Shown: piece by piece, positions 5,995 through 10,624 of the stretch
Layout of the letters: the number at the start of each line of letters is the position of its first letter
Numbering within the stretch: position 1 is the first letter of the stretch
Origin: UBA9547 sp044349205
GTDB taxonomy: Bacteria > Bacteroidota > Bacteroidia > Cytophagales > UBA9547
DNA length: 10,624 bases
Assembly: GCA_044349205.1 (NCBI GenBank)
Contig: JBIKRJ010000071.1
Coordinates: forward strand, 1-10,624
Reading direction: 5' to 3'
Program-made: the position numbers and the translations under genes
The notes under the pieces: model-generated
What the model saw: only the letters and a program-made list of their open reading frames with translations
What the model was told of the DNA's origin: nothing
Database searches by the model: none

Positions 5995-7620
5995 ATGTAT
6001 AATCAAAGCTGTTTGAAGCGCATTCTCACAAAAAAATCATCGCATTTCCCAAAGCTCGCAAAGCTGCTTGCATTTTGCTTGGTAGCTTTTTTTTCTACCG
6101 AAAAAATCGAAGCACAAAATAGGACAACTGGTGGTGGCGGAAAAACTCCCAATACCGACGACAACCGAACCATTTCCCAATTTGGCGACAACAAGGCCTT
6201 CCCTTCTGGCAAGAACTCAACTAGCCACAATAGCACCATAGACAAGTCGCGAAAAGAGAAAAAAGCGATAAAGCTAAAACAAGAAATGAGCTCCAAATTT
6301 AGAGGAAACGATGTGCGCAAAAAGCATCCTCATCATGTGAATCCAAAAGACGAGAGCGAGCGTGGGGGCAATACCAGTGCGACCGACCATTCAAACTATA
6401 ACGACAAAAGGGAAGATCAAATGAAAATGAAGGAAAAACCCCACGACAAACACAACTTTCAGGGAAACGAAATGGTAAATCCAAAATTTATAAAGTTTGG
6501 TGCCCCCTTGAATGTTGACCATGTGAACCAAGAATCGCCCATTGTCGATTATTCAAAATTCAAAGATTATCGAAAAAAAGCTTTCGAAAAGCATGAAAAA
6601 ACCATGCTGCACATAAATTCGGAAGGTTCGGCACAATACGGCAAAAGGCCTTCGGGCGAATTTGTCGATTTGAACGAAAGAAGAGCATTGCGTTCCAGCA
6701 AAGACAAAGAACAATTCAGTTACAAAGGCGATGTATCAAACGAAAAAAAAGAGGCGGACTTACGGACGAAAGAAAAAGAAATAGCGCACAACAGTGGCGA
6801 CATGGATTTGAGTGCTAGAGACAAATCGCGCCGACAGAAAGAAAAAGAAATAGCCAACTTTTCGGGCAATTTGGAAGGTGGCGACAGAGACGAAATGCGC
6901 CAGCTGAAACATGAAGAAATGACCAACAACAGCGGCGATTTGGAATACATTTCGCAGAAAGAAAACTATCGTAAAAAACAAAAAGAAACAGCCAATTACA
7001 GTGGCGACTTACAGGCAAATTCGACAGAGGACATGCGCCGCAAAAAAGACAAGGAAACAGCTAATTATAGTGGCAACATGGTACTTGAAGACAAAGAAGG
7101 AATCATTCGCCAAAAACAAAAAGAAATTGCCAACAATACTGGCGACATAGACTTGACTGCCAGAAACGACATGCGCAGAGAAAAGGAAAAAGAGATAGCA
7201 ACTTATTCAGGCGATATTTCTACCCACAACTTGTTGAAAAAAGCCAAGGAAATACGCCAAAAAGAAAAAACTATCGCCAACTATTCGGGCGATATTCTTG
7301 TAAAAACCTTGCGTGAGCGAGATAACCGCATACGTATGAAAGCCAAGAAAATAGCCGATTGGGAAGGTGACATTATCATTACCAGAAAAATGAAAGGTGC
7401 GCACCCAAGTGCCGCCTATGCTGGTGGAAAAATTGCCAATTCATACAAAGAGAAAGAAAAATACCGCCGTCAGATGTTGAAGAAGTACGGACGAAATTCC
7501 GATTTGGAAACACCCAATTACGAACGTAAAAAACAAGAGAAACCTACCTACGACAAGAATGAAGGAAAGATTTGGGACGTGCAAAACTACCGAGAAACCA
7601 AAATCAAAGAAGCACCTTGA
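5995..7620 (+). CDS. Secreted lysine-rich protein with about ten tandem 23-26 residue repeats
   Basis: 541 residues. A long N-terminal basic region leads to a hydrophobic core (LAKLLAFCLVAFFS, 21-34) and a likely type I cleavage site at IEA-QN (after 40), so it is exported. Residues 43-235 are polar and probably disordered, with a glycine run at 46-49 and two degenerate repeat-like pieces (near 95-106 and 148-160). Residues 236-460 are tandem repeats of consensus K-x-K-E-I-A-N-Y-S-G-D-[IL] plus a variable half ending in arginines. The last part (469-541) is a distinct basic segment with HPSAAYAGGKIANSY, an arginine-tyrosine-rich stretch KYRRQMLKKYG, and a C-terminal PTYDKNEGKIWD. There is no cysteine after the signal region and no recognisable enzymatic domain. 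The gene follows the paired small exported proteins by 21 bases and is probably in their operon. A structural, surface or envelope-binding role is an inference only. Confidence 0.82.
   Translation: MYNQSCLKRILTKKSSHFPKLAKLLAFCLVAFFSTEKIEAQNRTTGGGGKTPNTDDNRTISQFGDNKAFPSGKNSTSHNSTIDKSRKEKKAIKLKQEMSSKFRGNDVRKKHPHHVNPKDESERGGNTSATDHSNYNDKREDQMKMKEKPHDKHNFQGNEMVNPKFIKFGAPLNVDHVNQESPIVDYSKFKDYRKKAFEKHEKTMLHINSEGSAQYGKRPSGEFVDLNERRALRSSKDKEQFSYKGDVSNEKKEADLRTKEKEIAHNSGDMDLSARDKSRRQKEKEIANFSGNLEGGDRDEMRQLKHEEMTNNSGDLEYISQKENYRKKQKETANYSGDLQANSTEDMRRKKDKETANYSGNMVLEDKEGIIRQKQKEIANNTGDIDLTARNDMRREKEKEIATYSGDISTHNLLKKAKEIRQKEKTIANYSGDILVKTLRERDNRIRMKAKKIADWEGDIIITRKMKGAHPSAAYAGGKIANSYKEKEKYRRQMLKKYGRNSDLETPNYERKKQEKPTYDKNEGKIWDVQNYRETKIKEAP
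6700..7374 (+). repeat. In-frame tandem protein repeat array, unit 69 bases (then 78)
   Basis: Units start at residues 236, 259, 282, 305, 328, 351 and 374 (seven of 23 residues), then 397 and 423 (two of 26), with a final partial unit at 449-460. The core KE-I-A-N-Y-S-G-D is kept while the second half varies and usually carries two arginines at the end. Codons for the core serine switch between AGT/AGC and TCG/TCA among units, so the copies are old and kept similar at the protein level rather than freshly slipped. Confidence 0.88.
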
Positions 7621-7656
7621 TTATAAAGGGGCTACCTACACCAAAAACCAGATTTT

Positions 7657-7998
7657 ATGCATTGGGAACAACTGACTGACGTATCGCAATTAGAAAAAAT
7701 AAAAAAAGATTCGGCTAGCCTCCCTGCACTTATATTCAAACACAGCACACGCTGTTCCATAAGTGCCACTGCCCTTTCCAGACTAGAGCGTAATTGGGAA
7801 AAGCTAAACCCCGAAGGTATCAGACCCTACTTTTTGGACTTGCTGAATTTCAGACCTTTGTCCAACAAAATACAAGAAGATTTTCTCATTAAACACGAGT
7901 CGCCACAAGCTTTGCTGATCAAAAATGGCAAATGTGTGTACGATGCTTCGCACTTAGCAATATCAATGGAAGAGATTTTGCGCCATGCCAAAGCATAG
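7657..7998 (+). CDS. ytxJ: YtxJ/BrxC-type monothiol bacilliredoxin
   Basis: 113 residues, thioredoxin-like. The active-site region is FKHSTRCSISATAL (27-40), with a single redox cysteine at 33 in TRCS; the family usually reads KHST-C-P/S-IS. The cis-proline side is HESPQALLIKNGKCVYDASH (about 80-99), matching the family's SPQ..L..NGK..Y..SH pattern. A second cysteine at about 93 is not in the usual active site. In Firmicutes this family removes bacillithiol from protein mixed disulfides; Bacteroidota homologues are commonly named as bacillithiol-system redox proteins. The protein is cytoplasmic, without a signal. Length is normal. Its last 14 bases overlap the start of the DUF2851 gene, so the two are likely co-translated. 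The identification is strong; the bacillithiol link in this organism is inferred from the family. Confidence 0.85.
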   Translation: MHWEQLTDVSQLEKIKKDSASLPALIFKHSTRCSISATALSRLERNWEKLNPEGIRPYFLDLLNFRPLSNKIQEDFLIKHESPQALLIKNGKCVYDASHLAISMEEILRHAKA

Positions 7999-9295
7999 CT
8001 TTAAAGAAGCGTTTTTACACCACGTTTGGCAATATCAGTTTTTTAACAAAAACAACCTTTTGACCACTACGGGCGAGAAGTTGCAGGTTTTGTCACCAGG
8101 AATTTCAAACAAAAACGCGGGGCCCGATTTTTATCAAAGTCGATTGCTGATACAAGGCATCGAGTGGCATGGCTCTGTAGAAGTACATTACAAATCGTCG
8201 GATTGGAACAAGCACTTGCACCTTCATGACAAGGCCTACAACAATGTGGTACTTCATTTGGTATGGGAGCAAGATGCACCTTCTTTACGGCAAGACGGCA
8301 CCACAATTCCCACCCTTGAACTTAAAAACAGAGTAAGCCAATCGCTCATAGAACAATACAAGGCGATGCTGGAAACCAACGAAGCGATTCCTTGTGCTGG
8401 AAATTTACCGCAGGTGGAAGAACTGTATGTAAAGGCCATGCTTGAACGCAGTTTGGTAGAAAGGATGGAAACCAAAGCAAACGAGGTGTTGCTTTTGCTA
8501 CACCAAAACAAATCTGACTGGGAAGAAACCTGCTACCAATGGATAGGCAAATGTTTTGGCTTCAAGACCAATTCAGAGGCTTTTGTACAATTGTGCCACT
8601 ATATACCCTATTCCATTTTAAGAAGATATTTGACCAATAGCTTGCAAACCGAGGCGTTGCTTTTTGGTACTGCGGGCTTTTTGGAATCAGAATGGGAAGA
8701 ACCATATTTCGCTGCGTTGAAAAAAGAATACCAATACCTAGTAGAAAAGCACGCATTGAAAAAAGGAATGGACACAAGTGAATGGAAGTTTATGCGTTTG
8801 CGGCCTGCCAACTTCCCCACAGTACGTCTTGCACAATTTGCCGCATTGCTAAGTAAAACTGTCAACCTCCTCGATTTTGTGCTGCTGGACAAAAAGAATC
8901 TTGCGCAGCTAAAAACAAAATTCGATTGCGAACTGGCTCCATTTTGGAACACTCATTTTCAATTTGGCAAAAAAGGCACAAAGAAACGCAACCCTAAAAT
9001 AGGGATACAAAGCATTGAAAATCTGATTATAAACGCTATAGTACCGCTTCGGTTTGCTTATGCCATAGAGCACGACCAGCAAGAAGATAAAGAGGCAATT
9101 TTGGAACTTCTAAGCCAATTACCAGCCGAAAAAAACCATATTTTGTCGCTGTACACATCCCTCAACTTTTCCAACCAAAATGCCTACGAAAGCCAGTCGC
9201 TGTTACAGTTACACAATGCGTATTGCAAGAAAAAAGCCTGTTTATCGTGTACCATCGGGCACGCCATTCTTCACCCTGTGGCCGCAACGCTATGA
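7985..9295 (+). CDS. DUF2851 family protein
   Basis: 436 residues, cytoplasmic. The N-terminal block is the hallmark of this Bacteroidota-enriched family: FLHHVWQ (10-16), PGISNKNAGPDF (38-49), EWHGSVEVHYKSSDW (60-74), and HLHLHDKAYNNVVLHLVW (77-94). These clustered, conserved acidic and histidine residues look like a metal or catalytic site, but no activity is established that I know of. The middle is helical. The C-terminus carries a cysteine cluster, C414-x4-C419-x2-C422 followed by TIGHAIL, also typical, and suggestive of metal binding. The start ATG at 7985 lies within the end of ytxJ, and the stop TGA overlaps the ATG of the membrane-protein gene (ATGA). Length is as usual for the family. 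Confidence 0.87.
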   Translation: MPKHSFKEAFLHHVWQYQFFNKNNLLTTTGEKLQVLSPGISNKNAGPDFYQSRLLIQGIEWHGSVEVHYKSSDWNKHLHLHDKAYNNVVLHLVWEQDAPSLRQDGTTIPTLELKNRVSQSLIEQYKAMLETNEAIPCAGNLPQVEELYVKAMLERSLVERMETKANEVLLLLHQNKSDWEETCYQWIGKCFGFKTNSEAFVQLCHYIPYSILRRYLTNSLQTEALLFGTAGFLESEWEEPYFAALKKEYQYLVEKHALKKGMDTSEWKFMRLRPANFPTVRLAQFAALLSKTVNLLDFVLLDKKNLAQLKTKFDCELAPFWNTHFQFGKKGTKKRNPKIGIQSIENLIINAIVPLRFAYAIEHDQQEDKEAILELLSQLPAEKNHILSLYTSLNFSNQNAYESQSLLQLHNAYCKKKACLSCTIGHAILHPVAATL

Positions 9296-10557
9296 TAGAT
9301 TTTGTGTACATAACGATACATTGTTTGCTAATGCTGTGGGTGCTAAAAAGTTACTACACCCTTAAAATCAGCAAAATACATAAAAATATATTCTTGTATT
9401 CGCTTGTTTGGAAAATGATTTTTACTGCCGCACTCTCCTACTTGTTCAAGTACTATTTTGACTATATCACCGACCCACAAGCCGTTTTTGCACAAGCAAA
9501 AAAAGTGGCCGATCATATCGTTTTACATCCAGATAAAACAATCGAAATGTTATTTTTTGACAAAGCACCCAACATTGATTACAGCTCTCAAAACCGAACA
9601 TTCTTTCTAATAAAAGCGGTGGCAATACTCAACTTCTTTACAAATAGCAACTATTGGTTGAATTCATATTGGTTTAGTCTTATTTGCTTCTTGTGCACTT
9701 GGCAACTGGCAGTTGTGGTGCACAAGCATCACCGTCCCGTTTTTCCTGCTTATGCCATTTCCTTCCTTTTTGTTCCCTCGGTTGTTTTTTGGTCTTCAGG
9801 ACTACTGAAAGAAACATTGGCTTTTGCGGCTTTATGTGTGTTGGTGAGGCAGTTAATTCTTTTCCTGCAAGGCCGAATTAGTTTGTGGCCTGCGCTTTTG
9901 GCTGCATATGTCTTGTTCAAAATAAAATTTTATGTGTTGGGCGCTTTTTTGTTGGTTGCCTTGCCAAGCGTGGTAGTCTTTTTAGCACAAAAAAAAAGGG
10001 CATTGCACTTCAAAACAAAGGCTGTCTTATTTTTAGGAAGTTTAGCCTTTATCTTTCTCATTTTCAACACTTTTTCAAATTTTTATTTTCATGCCACCCT
10101 ACCCGACCTAGTGTATTACAACCATGTGATGATGCTGGAATCAAATAATGTCGACTATGTATTCAGCGAACTGAAAGAGGGACAAATGACTAGTTTTTAT
10201 CCATACATTTTGGAAGCCTTGTGGCAAGGACTTTTCAAGCCGCTACCCTACGATGCGGACAGTTTACTTTTAGCCTTTGCCGCTTTGGAAAATACACTTT
10301 GTTTGGTTTTGGGCTGTTATTTGTTCTATTGTATAGTCTTGAAAAAAATGTCGTTTTCAGCTTGGCAGTTGGCTGTCCTTTTGTATGTGCTTATGTGTGC
10401 TGTTTGCTTTGGTTTTAGCGCACCAAACTGGGGAACATTGGCACGTTACAAAATCGTTTACAGCCCATTTCTATACACCATTTTACTGTGGACTGTCATT
10501 CAAAATGCTACGATAAAAAGGATTTTTGCTCGTTTCAACCCATTTAAACTAACTTAG
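9292..10557 (+). CDS. Polytopic membrane protein, polysaccharide-polymerase-like (unassigned)
   Basis: 421 residues from the ATG at 9292, chosen because it overlaps the DUF2851 stop as ATGA; an upstream in-frame TTG at 9223 would run 72 bases into that gene. About ten hydrophobic segments are visible (about 4-18, 33-53, 104-117, 124-142, 151-168, 174-192, 197-228, 244-262, 325-350, 357-376, 388-403). A long extramembrane loop lies at 54-103 and another at 265-325. Conserved-looking motifs are VPSVVFWSSGLLKE (161-174), a loop ending in FKPLPYDADS (315-324), and APNWGTLARYKIVYSPF (377-393). The FWSSG-LLKE and NWGTLARYK patterns resemble those of uncharacterised Bacteroidota membrane proteins near glycan loci, as in EpsG/Wzy-like proteins. 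That likeness comes from memory and was not searched. No glycan genes are beside it here. It could equally be a different kind of glycosyltransferase or transporter. Confidence 0.75.
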   Translation: MIDFVYITIHCLLMLWVLKSYYTLKISKIHKNIFLYSLVWKMIFTAALSYLFKYYFDYITDPQAVFAQAKKVADHIVLHPDKTIEMLFFDKAPNIDYSSQNRTFFLIKAVAILNFFTNSNYWLNSYWFSLICFLCTWQLAVVVHKHHRPVFPAYAISFLFVPSVVFWSSGLLKETLAFAALCVLVRQLILFLQGRISLWPALLAAYVLFKIKFYVLGAFLLVALPSVVVFLAQKKRALHFKTKAVLFLGSLAFIFLIFNTFSNFYFHATLPDLVYYNHVMMLESNNVDYVFSELKEGQMTSFYPYILEALWQGLFKPLPYDADSLLLAFAALENTLCLVLGCYLFYCIVLKKMSFSAWQLAVLLYVLMCAVCFGFSAPNWGTLARYKIVYSPFLYTILLWTVIQNATIKRIFARFNPFKLT

Positions 10558-10583
10558 CATCGTTATCAAGATATTTGAGTAGT

Positions 10584-10624
10584 ATGAACCGTCTTCCGCA
10601 GCTTTTTAAACAAAAAAACAAAAA
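10584..10624 (+). CDS. First codons of a downstream gene, possibly trpA (cut by window edge)
   Basis: An ATG at 10584, 26 bases after the preceding stop, opens a frame reading MNRLPQLFKQKNK to the window edge. The short segment resembles the start of tryptophan synthase alpha chains of Bacteroidota (M-N-R-x-x-x-L-F then lysine-rich), recalled from memory. Thirteen residues cannot establish this; it may be another gene or not a gene at all. Confidence 0.35.
   Translation, partial: MNRLPQLFKQKNK

Noticed and set aside
6700..7374. The regular 69-base period as a CRISPR array.
   Set aside because: The period keeps an open reading frame, the copies differ at synonymous sites, and there is no identical repeat separated by unique spacers.

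Overview
The window looks like a chromosomal segment of a member of the Bacteroidota. Three things point there: a DUF2490 outer-membrane-type protein, a single-chain fusion of the alpha and beta halves of a branched-chain-type 2-oxoacid dehydrogenase E1, and a promoter that fits the Bacteroidota consensus TTTG-N19-TAnnTTTG exactly. Shine-Dalgarno sequences are not evident, and at least two genes can only start at TTG. I see no rRNA, tRNA, CRISPR array, insertion sequence or phage gene.

Layout. Minus strand, left end: a TauE/SafE-type permease (cut by the window edge) lies downstream of, and overlaps, a DUF2490 secreted beta-barrel-like protein; both are probably read from the promoter at 1296-1326. 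Further right on the minus strand is a 111-residue helical orphan. Plus strand from about 2000 onward: an AI-2E/PerM family permease, the fused E1 enzyme (660 residues), then a three-gene group of exported proteins at 5201-7620. That group is two tandem small proteins that are paralogues of each other (an acidic 184-residue one and a 73-residue lipoprotein, with ATGA overlap) and a 541-residue lysine-rich secreted protein. The large protein carries about ten tandem copies of a 23-26 residue repeat centred on N-Y-S-G-D. A second tightly packed run follows: a YtxJ-type bacilliredoxin, a DUF2851 protein (14-base overlap), and a polytopic membrane protein (ATGA overlap). The window closes with the first codons of another gene, possibly trpA.

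How the genes work together. Most of the window is housekeeping or conserved-hypothetical material. The part that ordinary annotation does not explain is 5201-7620. There two paralogous envelope proteins share a C-x6-C-x-A-Y-N motif and a 33-residue ungapped block with 14 identities. They sit directly upstream of a large secreted repeat protein, suggesting an envelope-associated module of unknown function. The YtxJ protein suggests the organism uses bacillithiol. The E1 fusion implies catabolism of branched-chain 2-oxoacids, or synthesis of branched fatty-acid primers, with E2 and E3 encoded elsewhere.
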